Of a stretch of 23,286 nt of DNA, positions 10,445 through 19,218 are shown piece by piece. Origin of the DNA: Larix sibirica (lineage: Eukaryota > Streptophyta > Pinopsida > Pinales > Pinaceae). A program made the position numbers and the translations under genes. Below the pieces are notes generated by a model. That model searched no databases, was not told where the DNA came from, and saw only the letters and a program-made list of their open reading frames with translations. Position 1 is the stretch's first letter. Every line of letters begins with the position of its first letter. Where the stretch lies: assembly GCA_004151065.3 (NCBI GenBank), contig NWUY0300040220.1:33936-57221 (forward strand), in the 5' to 3' direction.

Positions 10445-10899
10445 TATCTCCAATAAATTATCTTTGTAATTCCACCCCCACCGAGTCTGAAATTTCTTCC
10501 TATGGTACCATAGTATGTCTCCTATGCAATGCCATATGTTGACCTAATTCTAATGCGCCAAGAAAAAATTATTGTAACTTTCCCAAAACTTGTTATATTT
10601 GTATCTTCTAGTAGAGAGAAAATGTATGGCTTGCAATGTTTCAAAATTTTAGGCTCTAATTCTGAAATTTATATTACAGATACTATGGTCCATCTTATTT
10701 CCAATGCAATAGGTCTCACTCAATTTGGATCTCTCAAGATCCAAATATAACAATTTTACCATGATAACCTGTTTGAGACTAGTTTTTAGACTAGTAAAAA
10801 ACCCTAACGTCCATAGGGTATAACTCTGAACTTGTAATGATTCAGGACGTGAAATTCATACCACATGTAGTTAAATATGTCCTCTTAGGCACCTCCAAG
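10432..10899 (+). repeat. Possible PPT and LTR start, cut by CACTA element
   Basis: A purine run AGGGGG at 10432-10437 is followed by TGTGTAATATCTCC, the arrangement of a polypurine tract and the 5' edge of a 3' LTR. The sequence from 10438 to 10899 is non-coding and ends where the CACTA terminus begins, so the LTR, if real, is interrupted. No partner copy or CA end was found, so the call is tentative. Confidence 0.28.
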
Positions 10900-11097
10900 C
10901 ACTACAAGGAAAACACCTTCTAGCAAAGGTTATGGTAGAGTTTTTTAGTGTTACAAGGGTGGCAAAAAATGTCCAAAAAATATTTGCCACAACATCCATT
11001 TTTGCGGAGATTATAACATATATTAGTTATAACTAAAAAAACTGGACGGATGGAGGTTTTAGTGGATGTCTTTTATTCGATGCTTTACATTTCTATA

Positions 11098-11440
11098 ACG
11101 CGCACCAATGCATATTCTATAACAAAACCACACCAGTGTGTATATTTGAAATAAAACTCATCGACGCTTATACGTGATAGTAACAACACCGGTGCATACA
11201 TTGTTTTTCAACGCACTAGTTGGTATGTTTTAATGCACTCACACCAATGCAAATAGTACATATCTATAGCATCGGTGCATTGTTCTTACCGCACCGATGC
11301 TACATATATTTTATTAAAGCATTAGTGCATTTATTATATAAATAAGCAGTGGTGCGTCGATTACAACAATGTGCACCAATGTGTATTATATGTAAAGAGC
11401 ACCGATACATTTATTATGTGAAAGAGCACTGGTGGATAAA
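11098..11440. repeat. CACTA subterminal palindromic repeat array
   Basis: About eleven variants of the 10-base palindrome GCACCGGTGC occur at roughly 20-40 base intervals. They include GCACCAATGC (about 11102), ACACCAGTGTG (11131), ACACCGGTGC (11190), GCATCGGTGC (11270), GCACCGATGC (11290), GCATTAGTGC (11320), GCAGTGGTGC (11347), GCACCAATGTG (11372), GCACCGATAC (11400) and GCACTGGTGG (11427). In En/Spm elements such subterminal repeats bind the TNPA-type protein and bring the ends together. The central bases vary while the CACC/GGTG halves persist, as expected for binding sites. Confidence 0.75.
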
Positions 11441-11484
11441 ATTTGAATAGGTTCATGGAAATGAATAAAAGGCAATAGTTAGTT

Positions 11485-11662
11485 CAGTTTAAATAGATTT
11501 TGTATGTTGGCGTGGTGAATTTAAATAGATTTCATATACTTATGTGGTGAATTTTTCCATTATGCGGATATGTATATATAGTTTTTATTTATTTTATAGT
11601 GTGTATGGTGTTGTAGTGAATTTTTCCATGTTGTTGATATGTAAATATAGTTTTTTCTTTTT
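11485..11662. repeat. Short tandem duplications inside the CACTA element
   Basis: Two kinds of local duplication are visible. The segment TTTAAATAGATTT with a following GTGGTGAA occurs twice (near 11488 and 11519). A longer unit beginning GTGGTGAATTTTTCC or GTAGTGAATTTTTCC and ending TATAGTTTTT occurs twice (near 11541 and 11613). A 15-base match to the second (TGTAGTGAATTTTTC) recurs at 15217. Confidence 0.55.
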
Positions 11663-12089
11663 ACAAAATTTCAATTAATTATTCGAGAAATAAATACTTT
11701 TATAGTAGTATTTATTTTCATATTTTATTTTTATATTTTAAATATTGTATTTCGAAAAGCGTGTTCGGTACACCTTTGTTGATACCACAATGTAAAAATC
11801 ATTCATATATTTAATCAATAATGTAATATTTTGTGACATTAGTCAGTCTAGTATAAGAAGAAACCAATTTTATAATATATGAATAAGAATCCATAATATG
11901 GGACAACATAAATGTCGCTGATAATCAAACATGCCATTTTGACATTGTTACAATTATTGATTACTTATCCTCATCCAACTGGGGTGATATATCCACATTA
12001 TAAAGAATGTTTGTTTTTCACATATAAAAATTCCAGAATATACAACTTGGAGTAACCACATTCAAATGTATTGATCATTAATCATCACT

Positions 12090-13680
12090 TTAAATGTTGT
12101 AGTCGCTCAGGTTGATTCCACCCCCCATCTCTACATCATCTTTAGGGGATATTCTTCATGAGTTATTTGAAATGCTTTGTTCATTGACTTTATTTCCTTC
12201 CATATTTTCATGTTCCATCTACAAGCATAAAAATAAAATGGGATGAGTATGTATACATTTATAGGCAATATAATACACATAACTACATAAATGGAAAAAT
12301 GTACTAGTTCAATGAGGAATCATAAAATTCTCACACATTTTGGAACCATTCCTCATGCTGGTCCTCAATAAGTCATCTGTTGTCTCCTCTCCATACTTTG
12401 TTTCTTGTTAGTTTCATGCACCATGGAAAAGCATATATATAATTAAAGTTTTAATATTGTTCCATTAATTATAAAATAATGGACATTATAAAACAATATC
12501 GATACCTACAAATTGTTCAATTAACCCTTGATACCCCAACATATACTAATGACCCTTACTTAATCCAATGTCAATCAAATGATCAAATTGCTCTTCACCG
12601 TATGTAAGTACCTGTTAAAAAAAAATCCATGTATGATTTAAATTAATTATGATATTAATATCATATAAAATAAGAAATCTGAAGCAAACCACAAGCACTC
12701 ACAAACTTTGCGATCAACCCTTTTTTGTTTTGTTGTCCCGTATGATGCACTAAATGGGTGCCATTTTCTTTTCATTTCTGCTACAACAACACAATTGAAA
12801 ATTACCATTTCATGTGATAATTAAACTCGATAAACATTAACAATAAAAAAAATGATTACATACTTTGATGCACATTGTTGTTGTGATGGCTCCCCCCGCG
12901 ATGTGGTTATGTTCATTTCTTTGACCATCTCATGGTACGCCTTTTTTGACATCCCTACTGGCATATTTTGGATATCACGTCATTCTTCCTTTGGAATTTT
13001 AACAATCCTCCGGAGAAATGAAAAGTACAATGAAAAGACGATAAATATTTATATGAAAATAAGCATAGAAAAATATTAACAAAGTATGTTTTGGACTAGT
13101 ATGTACATATTAAAGAAAAACATTTTTACCAATGATGCCTTTTAAAAGATTATTTTTTGTTGTTATATGTTTTTTCCATTGCAAGTATCACTAGTCTTAG
13201 TGCCCACTACTTCATAAATTCTTCCTTTAGTTTACTTATAACCCGATTCTTAGTGTCATTGAATTGATTTTTGTACTGTGAATGGAAAGTAAATCTATAC
13301 ATTCTTTCCACTATATCCCTCAAAGTTTTATAAAAATTCCCCCCCTTCTCATTAAATTCCAACACCACTCCAGTTGAATTGACGATCAAATCAACATCAT
13401 TTACATTCTTCTTAATTTGTATCTTTTTTAAGGCACCCTATTTCCTTGCTCTCCATCCCTGCACAACATTCAACAAATATGAAATCCAAACTTTGAAACA
13501 TGATAGAAATTATCGTTGAGAAGCATTTTTAGTAAGAAATCAAACAAAAACCTCATGTTAATCACTTGTTGATCTGTATAATTCATCAATTTGCAATAAT
13601 TTCTTAAAGTTTTTTCGCTTTTTTTCACTAAGATTATGAATAATATTATAGAGTTTCCTTAATTTTTTGCATTGCATAAC
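12090..13680 (-). pseudogene. Intron-split CACTA transposase-like gene, decayed
   Basis: Minus-strand coding blocks are separated by AT-rich introns with plausible splice sites. A possible first exon starts at an ATG at 13677 (MQCKKLRKLYNIIHNLSEKK). The next begins after TTGTGCAG at 13459 and reads about 80 codons: GALKKIQIKKNVND, then VNSTGVVLEFNEKGG, YRFTFHSQYKNQF and LKEEFMK, a stop, and WALRLVILAMEKTY. This resembles the plant Ptta/En/Spm transposase domain (Transposase_24) in spacing and composition. An exon ending at 12864 before GTATGT holds MPVGMSKKAYHEMVKEMN. Later pieces lie near 12780-12690, 12612-12520 (after TTTTTTTTTAACAG: LTYGEEQFDHLIDIGLSKGH), about 12400 (KYGEETTDDLL) and 12225-12110 (MEHENMEGNKVNEQSISNNS). 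Stops in several exons show it is dead. Family assignment is moderate; it leans on its place beside the CACTA terminus. Confidence 0.5.
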
Positions 13681-13699
13681 ACACATAAACCAATACACA

Positions 13700-15648
13700 T
13701 CATTAAAGCATACATATAAAGATCTGCAAAGACTCATGGAATGCTACTCAATATATCTAAAATGTAATTTTGTTTTTTGATAAATAAAACTACATTGACC
13801 CAATATTGTGGCAAGTCACTGACTCATACCTCATAAAAACAAATCATTGTGTCCTGTCGCTAGTAGGTATGGATTTGGATTCACCTTTGGGCTTGTCCCA
13901 ACACTAACTCATTGAACAACAAGCATTACAACCAACAATCATTGTTGGGTTGGAACTAAGATGGATTTATAGCTTCCACAAAGAAGTAAGTGGAGGTGGC
14001 ATGGCTGTAGTGAAAAAATGTGTGGGAAAAAACAAATGGAGAAAGCCAAAATGTAATTAGGTATGAACCTCCACGAATTAGGGCCAAAGTTCCATGAAAT
14101 TCCAATTTTCTTTGCAATTCACCAAATTTTGAACTTCAACCTTGAAGTTTGACTAACCTTGTGACTTAGCTATGGAGTGCCTCCAAATTGTTAACATTGC
14201 CTCCAGTACCAAGATGTAAATGGACAAGATTCAATGCTATAGACAAAACCAAGGTGAGCTACTAGCATGGTTGAATGACATGGTATGGTCCTCGTTGCAA
14301 CTAGGGAAAGTGTTTACATTATTGGCCCTTTTAAAGGCATTATGTGAAGTTATAGTTCAATGAACCACAAAGAAGGTAAACACATAGATTACTAATCTAA
14401 TGATGTTGGCAATGCAATTTTAGATATGAACAAAGGTCCTTTCTACAACACATGTCTACTACTCCTCTTGTTGGGTCACTCTATATCTACCTTTTAAAAG
14501 ATTTATATATATCGCAACACTTCTCTATTCCAGCTCCAATCATAAGAAACACTTTCATAGAGTTTGATAGAGCCTATGTTGTGCACCAAAGGACTAGTGG
14601 GGAATTGCCATCATTGGAAAGTAAATGTGGGCTCAAGCACTATGTGTAAAATGGGTTATTGGTGATATTGAGGGCACAAAATCTTGCAAAGTTATACTTT
14701 GAAATTGTATCTCTCAAGTTGACTCCCATGGTAATAAGTGTATGTGTAACTTAAATTTACCATCCTTCTCCCCACACCTACTCAAGTAAAGGTTAAGTGT
14801 ACTTTTCATTCTTAGAGCGTAGAAATATTGGGAGGATGGGTAAAACTCAACTAGAAAGGGAATTCTTTAAGGATAGGGATATCATTCAATAAACATTGTA
14901 TTTGGTGGTCACTTGCTATGCAAGTATTTGGAAGAAACCTCCTGGTTTTCAAACAAGTGCTTACAAAAGTAGATCATCACCATGATTATTAACCTTTTTC
15001 ATTTACAGACCAAGGAATAGAAAATATGTCCTCAATTGCATGATGGATTTAATCTGGACAGTGTTTATAGGTTGGTTATAGGGCACATCAAGAGTCTTAT
15101 TGATACACGAGCATCCCAGGAACTATAGCTATCCTACACATCTACTTACATTTGCAAAGTTTTGGATCTATTTTGTTAATTAAAAAAATTTGTAATGTAG
15201 TGAAATATTTATTGTATGTAGTGAATTTTTCTCAACCATTGGAATATAAAACATTGTATTTGCAATATGAATAATAAAGATAAATTTAAGGCAAAACGCC
15301 AAGGGGAAAAACCATAAATATGAATTTTGTGAATGAGTAAAGGGCCTCTGACTCTCCTTTGATTCATTTTGTAGTGAGGATGGTTGTGTGATGCAGAGAC
15401 CTGCGCATCGAATTTATGAATGTAAAGAGGTTTGATAGCGTTGACAGTTAATTCAATAAATAGGTTACAAAACTATGTGGCTATTTATGTCGAATCATTT
15501 GTTATTGTGGTGTATTTATGCTTGTTTTCAATTGAGCTTTAGACTATGGTAGTTTTCTATTTAATATTTTAATTGGATTTGTTTATAGCAATTGAGAATA
15601 AATTTTAAAGAGTGTGTATGGTATTATAGGGGGTTGTTGCTTCATTAT
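13700..15648. other. Unassigned region between CACTA gene and LTR element
   Basis: No recognisable gene was found. A plus-strand frame at 14452-14649 (65 codons, with VVHQRTSGELPSLESKCGLK) has a coding-like second half but no family I know, and the following frame continues past the stop with LLVILRAQNLAKLYF, so it may be a scrap of a longer decayed gene. The rest is AT-rich. It may include the remaining part of the CACTA element, since a 15-base match to the CACTA interior occurs at 15217. Confidence 0.4.
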
Positions 15649-15943
15649 TGTTAAAATATGCACAAGAAAAACAATATGACCAGAAAGAGTCACTAGCCAG
15701 TTCTCATATTTTCATTTTAGGATTCACACCAAATATATATATATATATATTAAAATGGATGATGCCACCTCATAGAGACATTTTCTCTAGATTCTAACAC
15801 CTTGCATGGTGACTAGGCTAGGAAATCCTAACTAAATATCTTAGTCATCATTNTGAGGATAAATAGTTATTTTCCTAAATGAATAATATGAATAATGGTG
15901 ACAATAAGACAATGTGATTGCTAAGATGAGCCACAGGTTAAAT
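15649..15943 (-). repeat. 3' LTR of the 15.6-21.1 kb element
   Basis: It matches 20831-21124 along its whole length, for example CACAAGAA, GGTTCTCATATT-like, GATGCCAC, CCTTGCAT, TAGGCTAGG and AATAATGGTGACAATAAGAC. In the first 62 aligned bases I count about 12 differences. It holds an expanded AT dinucleotide run at about 15733-15750 and one ambiguous base (n) at 15853 that the other copy lacks. The outer end (15649) is TGTTAAAA. The inner end (GGTTAAAT) has lost the expected CCAACA form. Confidence 0.85.
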
Positions 15944-15958
15944 CCACCCCCCCCCCAA
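15944..15958 (-). promoter_or_regulatory. Polypurine tract of the LTR element
   Basis: The plus strand reads CCACCCCCCCCCCAA, which on the element's strand is a TTGGGGGGGGGGTGG tract abutting the 3' LTR. Such a run primes second-strand DNA synthesis in LTR retrotransposons. Its exact contact with the LTR edge is a main reason for assigning minus orientation. Confidence 0.75.
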
Positions 15959-16659
15959 TCACAACTTTAGATATATATGTATCAACTAAGCAATAAAAAC
16001 TAATGAAAAAGTTGATATGATGGATCTTTCAGAAGCCTTGATCTATGCTTCAATGAAAAGTTTGCTTGAAAAACCATCAAAAATAGATGATGAATGGTTC
16101 ATATGAAATGAACTAGAAGAGAGATGAAATCTAGAAGTGAACAACTGCCAATATATGGACATTTCCTAATTACTTGACAATCTGATCATTTTCCAAGCAA
16201 TAATGCAGATGGATCTAGCTATCCTCTACTTGGTCCAATGACCATTCAAGTAAACAAAATGTCCACAATATTGCTCTCAAAAAATGACACACAAATAATG
16301 TCAATCAACATCCCAAGCTTTTGTGGCATTTTTGTCATTGTTGTTGTCGAAACATGAAGTCTAACAACCATCACAATATCCCCCCCTGTGTAAGCTGCAA
16401 GGCGAGAAGAATGTATAAGAAAAAGATTCGGCTATGGAGTCTTCACTTGATAGCATGTGTCTAATGGTTTTGGATAACCACTAACCAATTGATATTGTGT
16501 ATTTGGTGGTTTTGGAAGACCACTAACCTGATAATAAATGTACGCCCACCCTTAAGTACAATAAATTTTCATTAATGTACTCCCCACTTTGAGGTGTAAG
16601 ATAGTACCGTTCTTATTTCATTTTTGTACAACCCAAAGTAGTCATGTGGATACAACCAC

Positions 16660-17040
16660 ATGTTATTTCATCCTGTAAGGGCCATGCTTGGAAGCTATGC
16701 CATGATGGAGAAACTTTGGACTTATACTCCCCCTGTCAGGTACATGGTGATATGGTTGAAAGGCTATCTACTGCAAGATGGGTCCTTAATCGAGATTGAA
16801 TTCTTCAGTAAGACTGATATAACTACTTGGTTGTTGATGACCATTGCCAAGGATTGATCCACTCATAGTGAATATTTAACCTTGTAGGTTTCTTTAGTGC
16901 GAAACATATGTATGATGAATGATTATTATTGCCGCAATGCTACCAAGGATGGAGATCAAAACATTGATCTTCCATATGACCAACTCGATGACATGTTAAC
17001 ATTTTGCATTCTGATGCTTAACTGGAACATGTGAAGTCGA
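16660..17040 (+). pseudogene. Possible copia RT-end/RNase H scrap, antisense to host element
   Basis: On the plus strand 16722-16857 gives VRYMVIWLKGYLLQDG, resembling the copia RRVLRYLKGT segment after RT, then FFSKTD and KD-stop-STHSEY, where the family has FSDADW and DDRKSTSGY. About 60 bases later SAKHMY, a one-base shift, NDYYCRNATKDGD and DQLDDMLT resemble RTKHID, YHFIRD and DQLADMLTK of copia RNase H. The part between (normally about 90 residues) is missing. It lies opposite to the surrounding LTR element, so it would be a nested or captured fragment. The similarity is by eye and each piece is short. Confidence 0.42.
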
Positions 17041-17572
17041 ATCTTCTTGAAGGAATCCAACACTTTAGAACTTGATTGGTTTGGAATAATCGAGAATATG
17101 AAAGGTCACTTCCTTGTCATATCCAAGTCATGTTTTATGCTTGTTGTAGTTTATTTCTTCCCAATGATGATGGGTTTGGAAAGAGAATTATGAACTTGTT
17201 GCTTTGAAATCTATGAACGTTGATTTGTTGCGTACTGTTGCAACATTGAAAGGTTTTATTCACTTAACTCAAAAGAAAACTCTTGAAATGTAGGTTCCTA
17301 AATAGATTCATCTTCATTGGAAACTGCTTCTGAAGTTGTATCACTATGTTTTTCATGTGTTTTTTGTTGATTGGAATCATCATCAACTTAAAAAAATGGG
17401 TTGTTCTGAGCAAAAACTAGTTCAAAAAATTGATTTCTTTGTTGTATTGCATCATGCTAAGTTTGAAGAAGTTCAACTTTAGCTTGTGAAAATTGCAAGC
17501 AAGTTAGAACTGATTGAAGAGTTAATTTGTTGATCAAGATTGTGTTGTCATCAACGGTAATCATTAGAGTAT

Positions 17573-17887
17573 TCATAGATAACAATAATATTCTTTGTTT
17601 ATCAAGGATTCCTTCTCATCACTAAATAAGGAATCATCAAGCATAGTATCTGAATGACCTTGTTGTACTAGGTCATGTGTATCACAAGTTGCACCAACCT
17701 TTTGAATTACATTACTTGTGTCACAAGTTGTATTAGTCATTGACTTTTCAAGAAATTCAATAGTGTGCTCCTTCATTTCAAGTTGCTTTTGAAGATTAAT
17801 TACTTGATTTTCCAAATAATCTAAAGATCCTTGCAACTCTTTGATATCTTGATTTTCATTTTGTGACCACTTTCCACCTTCACCCAT
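17573..17887 (-). CDS. Coiled-coil ORF in the LTR element, function unknown
   Basis: A 104-codon minus-strand frame, sense to the LTR element, starts at 17887 with MGEGGKWSQNENQDIKELQ. Residues about 10-50 show a clear heptad pattern (IKELQGSLDYLENQVINLQK, then LEMKEHTIEFLEKS), as in a parallel coiled coil. The second half is acidic and Thr/Ser/Asp-rich with several Cys (TTCDTSN, ATCDTHD). Upstream in another frame the sequence continues in a similar style (CECEKQVQALVTSE), so the frame may be the remnant of a longer protein. Coiled coils are common in Gag proteins but also in many plant proteins, so no family is claimed. It could be the element's only surviving sense ORF or a captured host exon. 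Confidence 0.4.
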   Translation of the reverse strand: MGEGGKWSQNENQDIKELQGSLDYLENQVINLQKQLEMKEHTIEFLEKSMTNTTCDTSNVIQKVGATCDTHDLVQQGHSDTMLDDSLFSDEKESLINKEYYCYL

Positions 17888-17913
17888 TGTAGATTTTCAA
17901 TTGTCATGCTCAC

Positions 17914-18588
17914 TTGTCACGAGTGCTTGTACTTGTTTCTCACATTCACTTGGTTTTTGTTTCCAACAAACTAAGGGTGTCGGATACTACCGAACAATGT
18001 AGCCCAACTTGTGATTATTACAGTCATTGGAGTTTCAACCACTCAACTCAAGAATTTCAATGTGGACTTAGAAATACAATGACTCAATTAAATTTTTGGG
18101 TGTTAGGTTCAACCAAAAATGCACCTGAATATTACAATGCAATTCAACTCAATTTTGATTTGATTTGGGACTTAGAAAAAACTATTGCAAGTATTCAATG
18201 TTGATTCAAAAATTAAATTGAGCTTCAAATTTGATGATGCTTTGACATCAGGTCGTGTCCAATTATCCTTTGATTTGTCCATTGCTTCAATGATCAATGA
18301 TGCTTTCAATATGAGCTAGATTTTTCTATTTCTTCAATATTCTTTGAATATGATTTGCAGCTGCTTGATTACTCAATGTGCTTGATTTCTTTTAATTTGT
18401 AATTGAATTGCATTAAGTTACCTTGTATTCAGTGTTTGTATGACTGGATGAAAAATTACAAATATGTCAAAACTAAACATAAAACATCATAAGTATCCAC
18501 CATACACAAACACAAAATGTCCTTAAACCCTCTTATTCAATTTTTTAGTAAGCTAAAGTAAGAGCGCAAATAAATATAACTTTATTAT
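17914..18588. other. Unassigned interior of the LTR element
   Basis: A 96-codon plus-strand frame (17914-18204) is open but is partly the antisense of the coiled-coil gene's upstream extension, and I recognise nothing in it. The remainder to 18588 is AT-rich with repeated TTGATTTG/TTTGATG words and no clear gene. Confidence 0.35.
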
Positions 18589-18597
18589 GAAACAAAT
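18589..18597. repeat. Left 9-bp target-site duplication of MITE
   Basis: GAAACAAAT lies directly before the MITE and is repeated exactly at 18747-18755 directly after it. A perfect 9-base duplication is characteristic of Mutator-like (MULE) insertion. Confidence 0.88.
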
Positions 18598-18746
18598 GGC
18601 GAGAGCTAAGCATCGAGCTGCCCAACATTTAATGCGGCAGCTCGATGCTTAGGGTCCGTTGGATCTGGAGATTCTCCGGATCCAACGAACCCTTAGCATC
18701 GAGCCGTCGCATTAAATGCTGGACAGCTCGATGCTTAGCTTTTGCC
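18598..18746. mobile_element. 149-bp foldback MITE, Mutator-like
   Basis: The whole element is a near-palindrome: the left 74 bases match the reverse complement of the right half with about nine mismatches. It begins GGCGAGAGCTAAGC and ends GCTTAGCTTTTGCC. Each arm is itself a smaller inverted repeat: AAGCATCGAGCTGCC at 18608-18622 pairs perfectly with GGCAGCTCGATGCTT at 18636-18650, and the right arm repeats this with one or two changes. So the AGCATCGAGC word occurs four times in alternating orientation. It is GC-rich in AT-rich surroundings, has no coding capacity, and is flanked by an exact 9-base duplication. It was presumably moved by a MULE transposase supplied in trans. Transcribed, it would form one long hairpin or two short ones. 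Confidence 0.88.
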
Positions 18747-18755
18747 GAAACAAAT
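18747..18755. repeat. Right 9-bp target-site duplication of MITE
   Basis: GAAACAAAT, identical to 18589-18597. The match at all nine bases inside an otherwise heavily decayed region suggests that the MITE inserted later than the LTR element around it. Confidence 0.88.
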
Positions 18756-18757
18756 GG

Positions 18758-18890
18758 TCTTCATATGCATGCTCTTGAAGTAAAGCAAAAGTACATATTT
18801 TTGTCTTCATATGCATGCTGCAAAAGTACATATTTTTGTCTTCATATACATGCTGCAAAAGTACATATTTTGTTTTCATAACACCGTTTG
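18758..18890. repeat. 35-bp tandem repeat, about three copies
   Basis: The unit starts TCTTCATATGCATGCTGC and ends AAAAGTACATATTTTTG. The first copy has about 11 extra bases (TCTTGAAGTAA region), the second is canonical, the third has ATACATGC and a shorter T-run, and a partial fourth starts TTTTCATAAC. It begins a few bases after the MITE duplication. The short frames on both strands here are products of the repeat. Confidence 0.85.
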
Positions 18891-19144
18891 TCATAACCAA
18901 AACTTGCACAAACTCAAGCATGTGTTATTTCTATGTTTATTTTAGGTTGGATTATCTCCACAAAATAAGCACAATCTAATTTTCATGATAGTGGCCCAGC
19001 CCATATAGATTAAAGCAACGTTAATAGGCTAGTCATTAGAACTTCCAAAAGTGTGTTGTTAGTGGTAAATATAAAGAACATTGGTTTGATTGGTTGGCTA
19101 AAGATTTATCAATGTTGAAGAACAAGGATTTAAATAAGCACCTT

Positions 19145-19218
19145 GCAGCAATGTATTTAACGTTGTTAGGAGCATTGTATTTAATGTTATTGTGCAGTAA
19201 TGTATTTAATGTTGTTGT
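19145..19218. repeat. 25-bp tandem repeat, three copies
   Basis: Three copies of a unit like GCAGTAATGTATTTAATGTTGTTGT lie head to tail: the first with AACGTTGTTAGGA, the second starting GCATTGTATTT, the third close to canonical. It is a small minisatellite in non-coding sequence. Confidence 0.75.

Larger units (their letters stand above)
10900..13700 (-). mobile_element. CACTA (En/Spm-like) transposon, left part
   Basis: The terminus at 10900 reads CACTACAAGGAAAA, matching the conserved CACTACAAGAAAA end of plant CACTA DNA transposons with one change. It is followed within 200-550 bases by a dense subterminal array of GCACCGGTGC-like palindromes (separate entry), the classical transposase-binding arrangement. 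It then carries an intron-split minus-strand gene resembling plant CACTA transposase accessory genes. The three bases before the terminus are AAG (possible target duplication). The opposite terminus (a TTTTCTTGTAGTG-like end with flanking AAG) was not found, so the right boundary given is only where recognisable element sequence stops. Confidence 0.75.

Noticed and set aside
10900-11440. CRISPR-like spaced repeats
   Set aside because: The repeats are short, variable palindromes at uneven spacing next to a CACTA end in plant DNA; they fit subterminal transposase sites.
15365-15379. Possible right CACTA terminus (TTTTGTAGTG then AGG)
   Set aside because: It resembles the end only over the last bases, does not match the left terminus beyond CACTACAA, and the flanking triplets (AAG against AGG) differ.
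15733-15751. AT microsatellite as a separate element
   Set aside because: It is a local expansion inside the left LTR, absent from the right copy.
18645-18921. Overlapping small frames on both strands beside the MITE
   Set aside because: They run across the MITE palindrome and the 35-bp tandem repeat, so repetition explains them.
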